Origin: Deltaproteobacteria bacterium
GTDB lineage: Bacteria; Myxococcota_A; Polyangia; JAAYKL01
Assembly (NCBI GenBank): GCA_016935665.1
Contig: JAFGQN010000222.1
Location: 62,001-126,000 of the forward strand
Reading direction: 5' to 3'
DNA: 64,000 bases
The position numbers and the translations under genes were made by a program. The notes below the pieces were generated by a model. The model ran no database searches and had not been told where the DNA came from. It was given only the letters and a program-made list of their open reading frames with translations. Positions 1-9,133 of the stretch are shown piece after piece. Within the stretch, counting starts at the first letter, position 1. Every line of letters starts with the position of its first letter.

Positions 1-136
1 CGATCAGCGTGTCCGATAGAAAAAGAAAATCTATGTGAGGATTTGACTTGCAGGTTGCCAGAAACAGCTTCAGCCATGGAGGCCAGGGGCCCACATAAAT
101 GATGACGAACACCAGGAATTTACTTTTATTACTCAT
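1..136 (-). CDS. DUF6625-like glycan biosynthesis protein, N-terminal fragment cut by window edge
   Basis: An open frame on the minus strand begins with ATG at 136 and runs off the window at position 1. Its 45 residues include IIYVGPWPPWLKLFLATCKS followed by NPHIDFLFLSD, which matches the start of DUF6625 proteins as I remember them (G-x-W/F-P, then S/T-C-x-x-N-P-x-I-D-F-x-x-x-(S/T)D). DUF6625 proteins are usually found among capsule and O-antigen glycosyltransferases. The family assignment rests on this short N-terminus only. It is divergently oriented from the glycosyltransferase at 700 and probably belongs to the same polysaccharide locus. Confidence 0.65.
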   Translation of the reverse strand, partial: MSNKSKFLVFVIIYVGPWPPWLKLFLATCKSNPHIDFLFLSDTLI

Positions 137-699
137 TTGCTTTTCCACTTTCAAGTAAATCGATCATCGATATGTAAATTGATATGTGGTTTCGATGTAT
201 CGCAACCCATTCCCCATGTCAAGGTCAATCGAGGGAGCTGACAGAGGTGTCGAGTTCTGTTTTTTCTCCTTGGAACGCGGAGCTCCAAGCTCCGAAAATT
301 ATGTGAATACGAATGGGCAAAGCAGGAGCTCCGCGTTCCCAGATTGGCAGAATTCCGGGGACCGCAAATATCCTTTCCAAAGTCATGGTGGTAACGGGTT
401 GCTCTTTTTTATGGATAACAGAAAATATCAGTTTTCGTGTCGGAAATTCCTGAGTAGATAATGGATATTCTGATAATTGTATATTAGGTGAAAATATAGT
501 GTAGCGCTAAAAAAACATGTGTTGCAGGAGGAGACTCAGGAAAAAGGACGCAATCTGGTCGAGATGTACTGCTGCAACATGTGGACTTGTTATGTGCTCG
601 CGCCGTGCAGTTCAAAAAAACGAACTTATTATGGTGAATGCCCGAGACATTTCTTTTCTGGTAAAGTATGTGTTGGCAAATTCAGGAAAGGATTGAGAC
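137..699. other. Divergent intergenic region with a long inverted repeat
   Basis: This stretch separates two divergent polysaccharide genes. Short open frames here have no ribosome binding site, are not compositionally protein-like and are rejected. It should hold both promoters, but no convincing -35/-10 pair could be assigned by eye. It contains the 15-bp inverted repeat at 272-339. The sequence AAAGGA before 700 is the ribosome binding site of the next gene. Confidence 0.5.
272..339. repeat. Perfect 15-bp inverted repeat with 38-nt loop
   Basis: GGAACGCGGAGCTCC at 272-286 is exactly inverted as GGAGCTCCGCGTTCC at 325-339. The loop begins with AAGCTCCG, which partly repeats the arm. The GC-rich arms stand out from AT-rich surroundings. 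This could be a REP/MITE-like interspersed palindrome or a transcript hairpin. No second copy was noticed in the window. Confidence 0.7.
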
Positions 700-1785
700 A
701 TGTTGAAAATAGGGGTTGGCATTCTTGCATGTAACGAAGCTGAAAACATTGAAACCATTCTGGATAATGTTTTTTCGCAGAGTATCTTTCAAGCCTCTGG
801 CGAACAATACGACATCGAGGTTGTTGTTGTGCCCAATGGATGCTCAGACAACACCGCTGAACTTGCTCGAAAACGGTTGGAAGGATTGGCCGAAGAGGAC
901 TTTGTATCACCGGTATCCTGGAAAGTGACCGAACTGACCAAAGGCGACAAAGCCGGTGCGTGGAATCACTTTATCCACAGTGCGTCCAGACCGGATACCG
1001 ACTATTATATTCTTGTGGATGCCGATATTGAAATTGTCGTTGACCGAACTTTTGAACGTTTAATTGACGGACTTGTCAACAACTCCAGTGCAAAGATTTC
1101 ATATGGCAATTCGGTGAAGCATTCCATGCTTAAGGGAAATAAAACCCTTTATGATAGAGTTTCGCTGTTTCTGGCCGGTGGGATTAAAGAATCGGGGGTG
1201 GCGCACAAGGCATCGCGAGCTGATGACAAAATATATTATATGTCGGGCCAGCTGTATGGTGCCAGAGCTTCGGCGCTAAAAAGAATCTGGATGCCCTCGG
1301 GGTTGCCGGCGGAAGATGGTTTTCTGGCGACGTGCATCACCACAAATATGTTCAAGTCTGAAATGGCGGGTGACCAGATTATTCGCGTCGCAGACGCCCT
1401 GCACAAGTTTGTGGCTGAGAGTACCGTCAAAGGATGGCTGCATCATGAAAAGAGAATGACTATAGGCGCTGCCATTAACGGTGTTTTAAAAAAATATTTT
1501 GAAGCCAGACGCGACAGCATTCCGGATGTAGGGCAGTGGATACGTGAGCAGGGAGAAAATGATCCGAATTGGTTGGCGCGAATAATGGACGAGGCCGTTA
1601 AAGATGGTTCCGGTTTTGTCTCATTCAGTTGGGGCATTCGCCGTATACGGGAGCTGAAAAAAGTTCGGCCGTTAAAAGCGATGGCTTTTTTTCCCGTGTA
1701 TACTGCTTTTCTTCCTGTAGATTTTTATGTTCGCCACAAATCCAATAAAACAATTTCGGCCAGGAGTGGTGTTGGATTCTGGTAA
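700..1785 (+). CDS. Family 2 glycosyltransferase
   Basis: This 361-residue protein has a GT2 Rossmann-type start: KIGVGILACNEAENIETIL is the nucleotide-sugar binding strand-helix, VVVVPNGCSDNTAE the second strand, and LVDADIEI at about residue 105 the DxD-type metal/nucleotide motif. A hydrophobic stretch near residues 326-345 could peripherally anchor it to the inner membrane. The ATG at 700 is preceded by AAAGGA at good distance. It lies just upstream of the flippase gene on the same strand and probably adds one sugar of the repeat unit. Donor and acceptor cannot be read from the sequence. Confidence 0.88.
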   Translation: MLKIGVGILACNEAENIETILDNVFSQSIFQASGEQYDIEVVVVPNGCSDNTAELARKRLEGLAEEDFVSPVSWKVTELTKGDKAGAWNHFIHSASRPDTDYYILVDADIEIVVDRTFERLIDGLVNNSSAKISYGNSVKHSMLKGNKTLYDRVSLFLAGGIKESGVAHKASRADDKIYYMSGQLYGARASALKRIWMPSGLPAEDGFLATCITTNMFKSEMAGDQIIRVADALHKFVAESTVKGWLHHEKRMTIGAAINGVLKKYFEARRDSIPDVGQWIREQGENDPNWLARIMDEAVKDGSGFVSFSWGIRRIRELKKVRPLKAMAFFPVYTAFLPVDFYVRHKSNKTISARSGVGFW

Positions 1786-1968
1786 GAGTACTTCCTTGTG
1801 CGAAGGATTGAGCCCCCAAAGACTGTGGCCAATCGATTCAAATCACCAATGGTCCTTCTGTTGGGTTTATTCCCTGAAATTTTCAAAACACTGTTTTTTT
1901 TTTAATTAAAATAAATGTATTTTCTTATGCGCAAAAGCTATAAGTGTTCGAAATAGATAGGGTCCGTT

Positions 1969-3564
1969 TTGTCTACCAAGCAAGAGATAATTGATGTCGC
2001 AAAAAAAAAAGCAGTTTCTGAAAAGAAGCAGGTTGCTAAAAATTTACTTGTTAATATAGCATCATTCCTTACCAGAATGCTAATTGGTTTGTGGCTGGCG
2101 CCATACCTCGTAACGCACGTTGGTGTGGCAGCATACGGATTCGTCGCCGTTGCATCTATCATTACAGAGTACTTGAGCATTATTACCGGCTCCGTGCACG
2201 GCGCGATGTCGAGGTTCATGTCTGTGAATATACAGAGGGGTGAATTTGACCAGGCAAATAAAATTCTCAATACTTCTCTGATTGGCTTTTTATTGCTTAT
2301 TGTCGCCCATATTCCCGTTGGCTATCTCATCGTCGACAATATCGATGGGATATTTTCAATTCCGGCGGGGTTGAAATCCGATGTTGTCTGGTTGGTAATT
2401 TTTACTCTCATTGGATATGCGTTTTCTTTGACAATCAATGTATTTGCGGTTCCCATGTTCGCCCTGAATCGACTTGATCTGATGCAGCAAATTGACATCG
2501 TGCGGATGATTATTCGTATCGGGGTGATCGTCATATGCTTCACATTCGATAAGCCAAGTCTTGTGTACGTGGGGGTTGGAGAACTGTCATCGAGCATTCT
2601 CACAGGATTGGTAAGGTTGTATTTCGGAAAAAAACTCGCGCCCTGGATGTCGGTGAATCTTAAGGATATTGATAAATCGAAACTGCGCGAGCTGGTCACA
2701 ATGTCCGGATGGATTGTTTTGAACTTCGTGGGATTTCTGATGCTGCAGCGAACCGACATTCCTGTGGTAAATCGTTTTATAGGCGCTCACGAAGCCGGAC
2801 AGTATGCAGCAGTGGCCCAGTGGAGTATGCTTCTCTCGTCTATCATTTACGTATTTTCATCCTTGACTGCGCCATTGGTGCTGGCGGCATATGCCAAAGA
2901 CGATTATCACAAAATTGAAATGATTCTTTTACGCTCAATAAAAATATTGGGTGTACTCACCTCTCTTTTTGCCGGACTGATAATGGCCCAGTCGGAAAAT
3001 CTGCTTAAAATATGGGTTGGAGAGGGGATAGACGCGATTTATCCATTACTTATCCTGATGCTTGCCTACGCCCCCGTCAACTTATCTGTTTCACCGCTTC
3101 AATCGTTGTGGGCGCCCCTTAATCGGGTGAAAGTCCCTGGCATTATGACATTCTGTTCGGGATTACTGTGCATTGGTCTTTCTGTTACATTGGCAAAAGT
3201 GACCAACCTTGGAATATATGCCGTTGCCATCGTCGTCATGAGTATCAAGATTTTTAGAAATGTCATATTTTTGCCCCTGTATGCTTCCCGTGTGTTGAAA
3301 ATTCATCCCAGAGCATTTTATAAGCCAATGTTTAACATCATTTTGGCAACCGGCATTGTTTTTCTGTTGGCCCGCTTGCCCCAGTTTATTGGACTGAATG
3401 TCAATAACTGGCCTGTATTGATCGGCACCTGGGCGGTTTCCGGACTAATTTCGCTTCCAATTTTGTGGAAACTTATCTTCACTGCTGAAGATCGAGAGTT
3501 TGCTATCGGACTCGCACCTCAAAAAATTAAAGCCCGCTTTCCGTGGCTTATAAAATTAGTGTGA
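1969..3564 (+). CDS. Wzx-type polysaccharide flippase (MATE/MOP superfamily)
   Basis: This 531-residue protein is strongly hydrophobic with about 12-14 predicted membrane segments from residue 22 on. It begins with the typical RMLIGLWLAPYLVTHVGVAAYG entry of Wzx/RfbX proteins. Such proteins flip undecaprenyl-diphosphate-linked repeat units across the inner membrane. The start is a TTG preceded by AGGG; no better in-frame start is visible. A polymerase/ligase-like gene follows after a small membrane gene, as expected for a Wzx/Wzy pathway. Confidence 0.88.
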   Translation: MSTKQEIIDVAKKKAVSEKKQVAKNLLVNIASFLTRMLIGLWLAPYLVTHVGVAAYGFVAVASIITEYLSIITGSVHGAMSRFMSVNIQRGEFDQANKILNTSLIGFLLLIVAHIPVGYLIVDNIDGIFSIPAGLKSDVVWLVIFTLIGYAFSLTINVFAVPMFALNRLDLMQQIDIVRMIIRIGVIVICFTFDKPSLVYVGVGELSSSILTGLVRLYFGKKLAPWMSVNLKDIDKSKLRELVTMSGWIVLNFVGFLMLQRTDIPVVNRFIGAHEAGQYAAVAQWSMLLSSIIYVFSSLTAPLVLAAYAKDDYHKIEMILLRSIKILGVLTSLFAGLIMAQSENLLKIWVGEGIDAIYPLLILMLAYAPVNLSVSPLQSLWAPLNRVKVPGIMTFCSGLLCIGLSVTLAKVTNLGIYAVAIVVMSIKIFRNVIFLPLYASRVLKIHPRAFYKPMFNIILATGIVFLLARLPQFIGLNVNNWPVLIGTWAVSGLISLPILWKLIFTAEDREFAIGLAPQKIKARFPWLIKLV

Positions 3565-3713
3565 GTTGTCCTGCCGACCGTGGGATAAAAAAGGCGACTC
3601 GTTTGCGCTTAATTTCTTATTTTTCAATATCCCTCACATGCCGTCATTTCTTTGGGCTTGATTAAGACGTCACTTCTAGTATGTATTAACGAATTATATA
3701 TGGAGGTAAACCC

Positions 3714-3887
3714 GTGGACAACATACTGATACTATCCATTTTATTTGCATTGATGGCCATTCCAGCTTTCTGTGCGATACGTTTCCCTCCCCGAACAGGA
3801 TTGCGAATTGCAATTATTTCAATGGCTTTCTTCGTGGCACTCTATATTATGATTCTGCAAATGGTCGTGCCACAGTTTATCTTCTGA
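3714..3887 (+). CDS. Small two-helix membrane protein (57 aa)
   Basis: A short gene starts with GTG at 3714, directly behind TGGAGG, and ends at TGA 3887, only 19 bases before the polymerase-like gene. The product has two hydrophobic segments (about residues 3-22 and 30-52) joined by a basic, proline-containing loop (RFPPRTGLR). The strong ribosome binding site, co-direction and tight spacing support it as a real gene. No family is recognised. It may be an accessory subunit of the flippase or polymerase. Confidence 0.65.
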   Translation: MDNILILSILFALMAIPAFCAIRFPPRTGLRIAIISMAFFVALYIMILQMVVPQFIF

Positions 3888-3906
3888 ATCGCCAGACAAA
3901 AACCGT

Positions 3907-5388
3907 ATGCCAATGAACTCTCGCAAATATAAAATCCCCACTTCATGGTCGACCCTGGCAATTGGAGCATTGGTGGCATTTATCTCTGTTATAATGCTGC
4001 TCATTTCAGGGGGGAACTTTTTTGTGGCCATCGTTCCGGTTTTGGCGATTGTCGTGGTTATTTTGCTGTTTAATTCGCCATTGCAATACTCAGCAACTGC
4101 ATTGTTTTTTTTAATGATGTTAATTGCAGGTCCAGGTGAGAATCCTCATGAAGGAAAGTGGAAGGGACCGTTCTCCCTGCCCGGAAAATTTATCTATAGT
4201 AATTTCAATTCGATAACCGGCGTTGGCGCATTAAAATTCAATGTTATTCAGCTTTGTATTTTCCTGTTTTTGATTCTTATCATTCTTCGTACGTCGTTGC
4301 ACAACAACGTGGACAAGCATATGCAATTGAAGGCTGCTCGTCCGTTAAAGGTTGCTGCATTCGCGTGTTTGGGAGCGGTAATATTCAGCACTGTTTTTGG
4401 TATCGTAAGGGGGGGGGCCACGCAGTATATTCCACTCCAAATGATGACATTGCTGCTTTTACCTCTGTCTATGATAGTGTGCATGCGGTCGTACAAGACG
4501 GAAACATTTTTCCCTATGTTGGGTAAAATGCTTCTTGCTGCCGCTGTTTTGCGGACGCTGGAGGGTGCATGGTTTTATTTTACTGTTCTTCGGCCTTCAG
4601 GGGAAATGGCCGATTACATAATGACCCATAATGATTCCTTTGCGTTCGCGTTGGGGGTGATGCTTCTTGTTATTTCAGTCATCGAAAATCCCGGGGGTAA
4701 AACTGCGCGTAATCTGATTGTGTTTGGGGGAATCATCCTTTGGGGAATTGTTATGAATGATCGACGCGTATGCTTTGTTGCCATTGGCTTTTGTATGATT
4801 ATGCTCTACTTTTTCCTAAGGCCCATCGCCCGGAAACGAGTCAATAGGGTTTTACTGTATTTGTTTCCGATAATACTTTTATATGTTGGCGTCGGAATGC
4901 ATTCCCGATCTTCGATTTTTGCACCCGTTCATGCGTTTACATCTGTTACTGACGACACAGATAATTCCAATCTTTCACGCAAAGTTGAAAACATGAATAT
5001 GATTTCCACATTGGATGGCAATTCGATTTTGGGTACAGGATTTGGTTTTCCGTATCGGGAGATTATACCGGCTTTCAAACTTGGGTATGATTGGTATCAA
5101 TACCTTGGTCATAATCAATTGCTGTGGCTTTCATTTCTCATGGGATCCGTTGGGCTCTTTTTGTTTTTTTCTCCTTTGGTGGTTATCGTATTTCTTAGCA
5201 CACGCGTTTACCGGGGAGCTCAAAACGCCAATCAGCGCATTGCAGCCATGATGGCGATATTTGCGATTATTACATACGTGGTTATGGCCTTTGGTGACAT
5301 GGGGGCGGTCTCTTACAGGGGAGGCGTTTTAGTGGCGGTGTCAGCGGGGATTGTTGCGAATCTATCCAGTCAGCTTAAAGTGATATAG
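3907..5388 (+). CDS. O-antigen polymerase/ligase-like membrane protein (Wzy/WaaL type)
   Basis: This 493-residue polytopic protein has about 11-12 hydrophobic segments. A long soluble loop after the middle leads to GTGFGFPYREI and LGHNQLLWLSFLMGSVGL (near residues 375-420). This is the (H)N-x-x-L-x-x-x-x-x-x-G-x-x-G pattern seen in O-antigen ligase/polymerase domains. It would join flipped repeat units in the periplasm. Its position behind wzx favours the polymerase role over a ligase. The ATG at 3907 has no obvious ribosome binding site, so translation may be coupled to the small gene before it. Confidence 0.82.
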   Translation: MPMNSRKYKIPTSWSTLAIGALVAFISVIMLLISGGNFFVAIVPVLAIVVVILLFNSPLQYSATALFFLMMLIAGPGENPHEGKWKGPFSLPGKFIYSNFNSITGVGALKFNVIQLCIFLFLILIILRTSLHNNVDKHMQLKAARPLKVAAFACLGAVIFSTVFGIVRGGATQYIPLQMMTLLLLPLSMIVCMRSYKTETFFPMLGKMLLAAAVLRTLEGAWFYFTVLRPSGEMADYIMTHNDSFAFALGVMLLVISVIENPGGKTARNLIVFGGIILWGIVMNDRRVCFVAIGFCMIMLYFFLRPIARKRVNRVLLYLFPIILLYVGVGMHSRSSIFAPVHAFTSVTDDTDNSNLSRKVENMNMISTLDGNSILGTGFGFPYREIIPAFKLGYDWYQYLGHNQLLWLSFLMGSVGLFLFFSPLVVIVFLSTRVYRGAQNANQRIAAMMAIFAIITYVVMAFGDMGAVSYRGGVLVAVSAGIVANLSSQLKVI

Positions 5389-5540
5389 AAAATTTCGAAA
5401 CAGTTTGAATTGCATCGATAAAAAGGAATCCCTCAAAGGGATTGATCAAATCGCATTAATATGTATGAATGTTCTTATTAAAACGCTGAGATGTCATCGA
5501 TAATATTTTTGCCGGATGCACGATTGGGTGTACCTGGCAG

Positions 5541-5561
5541 CGCCCTTCAGGCGGTTTTTTT
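5541..5561 (+). terminator. Possible rho-independent terminator
   Basis: CGCC and GGCG (5541-5544 and 5550-5553) can pair across a five-base loop and are followed by seven T residues. The stem is short, so the call is weak. The position between the polymerase-like gene and the AT-ACP-TE gene makes sense. Confidence 0.4.
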
Positions 5562-5666
5562 GTTCGCTTGATTAGTTATGTTGTCCCGTTGCGTGGACAA
5601 GCGCGAAGATAAGCGCGAAGACTGCAACGCAATGTTCGTTTTCGCTGCAACAGGAATATTTTTAAT

Positions 5667-8051
5667 ATGAAAACAGAATCCCAATTGCTCGTTTTGTTTG
5701 CCAATGAGACTTCAGCTCTTGTTCACTCCCATCTGGCGCTGGCAGCGCATTTAAAAAATTGCCCGGATGTATCCCTGAACGACCTTGGCTATACACTGTT
5801 ACAGCAAAGTCATTCATTTCGGCTAAAAAATGTCGTGCTTGGCACAGATATGGAGAGCACGATTCGTCGGCTGGAAGAACAGGCCCTGATTTTACGGAAA
5901 TCCAAATCCATACCTCCCATGAACCGCAGAGTTGTGTTTGTTTTTCCGGGGCAGGGCGTTCAATATGCAGGGATGGGGGCCGCTTTATATAAACAGGAAC
6001 CGATATTTCGAAACGTGGTGAATGAATGCGCGAAGAAGTATATTCCCATTTTAGGGGTCGATATCCGGGAACTGATGTTTGCGAGCGGTGTTTTGGAACA
6101 GGATGCAAATGAGCGTCTGAAACAAACGAATTTCACGCAGCCGACTGTGTTTGTAATAGAATATGCGCTCGCCAGATTGATGCAACATTATGGTGTCGAG
6201 CCGGATGCAATGATTGGTCACAGTATCGGTCAATACGCCGCAGCATGTCTGGCAGAAATATTCGACTTTGACGTTTGTTTGCGCCTTGTTGCGGAGCGGG
6301 GGCGGGTAATTCAGGAAATGTCTCCAGGCCAGATGCTTTCGGTGCCAATGGCCGCGAATGAACTTGAAAAGCGTCTGAACGACGAGGTTGGAATAGCATC
6401 CGTAAATGCGCCTGAATTGTGTGTTGCATCCGGACCAGCTGAAGCGATAGGCGCATTGCAAAAAGAATTGGAAGGTGACGGAATAAATTCGACCTTGTTG
6501 CGCACATCTCATGCATTCCATTCGGACATGATGATACGAGCAACTGAAGCATTCGAGCGCGTGGTTAGTGATGTGGAGAGGCGTCCCCCAAAAATTCCAA
6601 TTGTCTGCACCGCAACGGGCACCTGGATAAAAGATGACGAGGCCATGGCGGCACAACACTGGGCCGATCAAATTCGCCGCGCCGTACTGTTTTCGCCAGG
6701 AATCCAAACGTTGCTGAACGATTCTTCAAATTTGTTTGTCGAAGTCGGCCCCAGGAGCACGATGTCCACTTTAATCAAGCGGCATTTGGCTGCGGATGAC
6801 CAGAAACGGCATGTGATTGTTCCGCTGATGGGCCGGCCTAACGAAAATGAAATCGACAACTTCAGCAAGGCAATGGGGATGATTGCACGCGCCGACGCCC
6901 CGATAAATCTCAAGGCACTTTACGAGAGTCCGTCCAGCCATTTGGTTGAATTGCCCGCTGCCGTCACAACTCCTTGCGTTCAAAGCGATTTTGCCGAACA
7001 GGACGAGAACGCGATAAGTGAAGCCGAGGCCGATGGGCCTTTGTCAGAGGTGGAACAATTTTTAAAAGTGGTCTGGGAAAATATTCTTTCTGTCTCCAGT
7101 GTGGGACGGCTTGATGATTTTTTTGATCTTGGAGGCCACTCACTGGTGGGGTTGAAGCTTGCGGATAGAATTCGGGAAGAATACGGTATTTCAATGTTGC
7201 TTTCCGATTTTATGAAGCATTCTGTTTTGCACGAAATGGCTACTGCTGTTGAAGAGTTGAAAAACAGAGGGAACGACGACTCACGTGACCGTGACTGGAC
7301 TCCGCTGGTCCCGTTGTGCAAAGCAGGGAAGCACCCCGCGGTTTTTTGTGTGGCGGGTATTAATGGGCACTCCATGGAGCTTAGAAATTTGGCAAATGAT
7401 TTGAGAGATATACCATTTTACGGTCTGGAGACCCGAGGGGTTGCGCCGGGGCAGATTCCGCACGAGACAATTGAGGCTCTGGCAAACGAGCACGTGAGCG
7501 CAATTCGCACAGTTCAGGCGACAGGGCCATATTATCTGTGTGGTTATTCCATGGGGGGGGTTGTGGCATTCGAAATGGCGAAACAACTTGTTTCAAAAGG
7601 GGAGAAAATTGCCTGGCTTGGGTTAATCGATTCGACGAGTCCGGTGTTGCGTCAGAGAACGGCATTTGAGTTCCGGTTGGTTATGTTGAGTCGATACATA
7701 AAAAATCCGGGGAAATTCATACGGCGTTTCATGGAGCGCAGGCGTCCGGCGACTCCGGAGGATGAAGCCAAAGCAAGGTATGGACACATATATAACGTCA
7801 TGTGGAAAGCGCGTGATAATTATCGTCCCGACCCGTATCCTGGGAATGTTGTATTGTTTCGAACTCCGAAGAGTATTTTCATTGAAGATATTCGGTGGAC
7901 AATCGATGCGTTTAATGGATGGGGGCCAATTGTTAATGGCGAAATTACGGTCATTCCGGTAAAGGGACGGCATTTGACGGTGGTGCAGGAACCCGGGAAT
8001 GTGGCGTATCTGGCAAAACTTATGAGAGATAGTATTCGATCACACTCGTAG
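5667..8051 (+). CDS. Acyltransferase-ACP-thioesterase protein, PKS fragment without ketosynthase
   Basis: Domain order in the 794 residues: a KS-AT-linker-like start (1-85); a malonyl-type AT (about 88-400) with nucleophile S186 in GHSIG and substrate motif HAFH at 282-285; an acyl carrier domain (about 455-530) with phosphopantetheine site S492 in DLGGHSL; and a type I thioesterase (about 540-794) with S628 in GYSMG, D655 and probable H769. There is no KS, KR or adenylation domain. It is clearly paralogous to the C-terminal half of the hybrid synthase at 26211-31880, and all active-site residues are present, so it looks functional. It could supply an extra malonyl-loaded carrier or a second release step in trans. 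ATG 5667 is the only good start seen. Location between the polymerase-like and export genes is unusual. Confidence 0.9.
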   Translation: MKTESQLLVLFANETSALVHSHLALAAHLKNCPDVSLNDLGYTLLQQSHSFRLKNVVLGTDMESTIRRLEEQALILRKSKSIPPMNRRVVFVFPGQGVQYAGMGAALYKQEPIFRNVVNECAKKYIPILGVDIRELMFASGVLEQDANERLKQTNFTQPTVFVIEYALARLMQHYGVEPDAMIGHSIGQYAAACLAEIFDFDVCLRLVAERGRVIQEMSPGQMLSVPMAANELEKRLNDEVGIASVNAPELCVASGPAEAIGALQKELEGDGINSTLLRTSHAFHSDMMIRATEAFERVVSDVERRPPKIPIVCTATGTWIKDDEAMAAQHWADQIRRAVLFSPGIQTLLNDSSNLFVEVGPRSTMSTLIKRHLAADDQKRHVIVPLMGRPNENEIDNFSKAMGMIARADAPINLKALYESPSSHLVELPAAVTTPCVQSDFAEQDENAISEAEADGPLSEVEQFLKVVWENILSVSSVGRLDDFFDLGGHSLVGLKLADRIREEYGISMLLSDFMKHSVLHEMATAVEELKNRGNDDSRDRDWTPLVPLCKAGKHPAVFCVAGINGHSMELRNLANDLRDIPFYGLETRGVAPGQIPHETIEALANEHVSAIRTVQATGPYYLCGYSMGGVVAFEMAKQLVSKGEKIAWLGLIDSTSPVLRQRTAFEFRLVMLSRYIKNPGKFIRRFMERRRPATPEDEAKARYGHIYNVMWKARDNYRPDPYPGNVVLFRTPKSIFIEDIRWTIDAFNGWGPIVNGEITVIPVKGRHLTVVQEPGNVAYLAKLMRDSIRSHS

Positions 8052-8483
8052 CGCGAATTGTTCATAGATGCCTGGCGGTTCACCTGGTTTTATGAATTGA
8101 TTCCTGTTGGAACTGATTGAGTCCGATTACAGGAAAATCAGGGGAATCCATAGATGGAAAATTTATTTCCAGATTGCAAAATCGACAGAATTTTTGTAAT
8201 TACTCATTGCTATGGTGGCTTCCGGTGGTTTCACTGTATTTTATTCGACGCATGGAATCTGATGTCTGTGTAGATTGAATAGTGCTGATCAATTGTGCTG
8301 AACCAAGGCATAAAACGGTGGCAGTATTCTTATGTTGAATTAAATACATTGAAAGAGCGGTTCAGCGCTGAAAGGTTCTGACTGTTAAAAGAATTGGTTT
8401 GTTTGAAATTCAGACAATGAATCTTTAGTGACCGATGCCTTTGTGACGGATGCCGCATTTTCTGTGACAGGAGACTTTTGGGT
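8052..8483. other. Intergenic region, nothing recognised
   Basis: About 430 bases of AT-rich sequence separate the AT-ACP-TE gene from the export lipoprotein gene. No open frame with a ribosome binding site and no clear hairpin was seen. It may carry the promoter for the export genes. Confidence 0.4.
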
Positions 8484-9101
8484 ATGAATAACGTTTTTAA
8501 AAAAGGATTTCAGTTTTTCTGCGTTGGGTTGCTGTTTATCAGCCTCTTCTCATGCTCTGTTAAACGCCCTCATATTTGGGTGGAAGAATTGCCAAAAGAG
8601 GAATCTGAACCCCTGCAGTATCGAATTGCCCCTGGAAATCAATTAATGGTTTCCGTATGGGGACAGGACCAGATTTCCGGAACGCAACTTGTTCGTGAAG
8701 ACGGGAATATTTCCGTGGTGCTTGTTGGTGACATCAACGTTGCCGGTCTGACCACGGAAGAGGCTGCCGATGCGATAGCAAAACGATTGGAGGGGGACAT
8801 CGTTCAGAATGTGCGTGTTGACGTCAGTGTGGTAGCAACAGTGCCGCAGTTTGTAACTGTTATTGGAGAGGTCGGTACCCAGGGGAAAATTGAACTTCTG
8901 TCTCATGACAATTTGATTGACGTCATTGCCAAAAGTGGCGGGTTTACAGAATTCGCACATACCGATCAGATGTATGTGATTCGGAAGAAAAAGAATGATG
9001 AGTTGCAGGTAATTCGCTTCGATTTTGATCGTATGACATCGTGTCCCAACGCAGGGATTAATTTTCGACTGCACGATGGTGACATTGTCGTTGTTGATTA
9101 A
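8484..9101 (+). CDS. Outer-membrane polysaccharide export (OPX) lipoprotein, short Wza-like form
   Basis: This protein has a lipoprotein signal ending LFISLFSC, with the lipidated Cys at residue 24. It then has a Poly_export domain (LQYRIAPGNQLMVSVWGQD, later GNISVVLVGDINVAGLTTEEA) and one SLBB-type domain (PQFVTVIGEVGTQGKIEL and onwards). At 205 residues it lacks the C-terminal outer-membrane helix and extra domains of long Wza proteins. I chose ATG 8484 because AGGAG lies 10 bases before it; an in-frame TTG at 8478 is only 4 bases away. The next gene encodes a beta-barrel, which suggests a composite OPX/beta-barrel export channel. Confidence 0.9.
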   Translation: MNNVFKKGFQFFCVGLLFISLFSCSVKRPHIWVEELPKEESEPLQYRIAPGNQLMVSVWGQDQISGTQLVREDGNISVVLVGDINVAGLTTEEAADAIAKRLEGDIVQNVRVDVSVVATVPQFVTVIGEVGTQGKIELLSHDNLIDVIAKSGGFTEFAHTDQMYVIRKKKNDELQVIRFDFDRMTSCPNAGINFRLHDGDIVVVD

Positions 9102-9133
9102 ATGAACTTCCAGACAAAATTTTAGAAATAATT

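Noticed and set aside
186-461. 91-codon plus-strand frame
   Set aside because: No ribosome binding site, runs through the inverted repeat, and the translation has no protein-like pattern.
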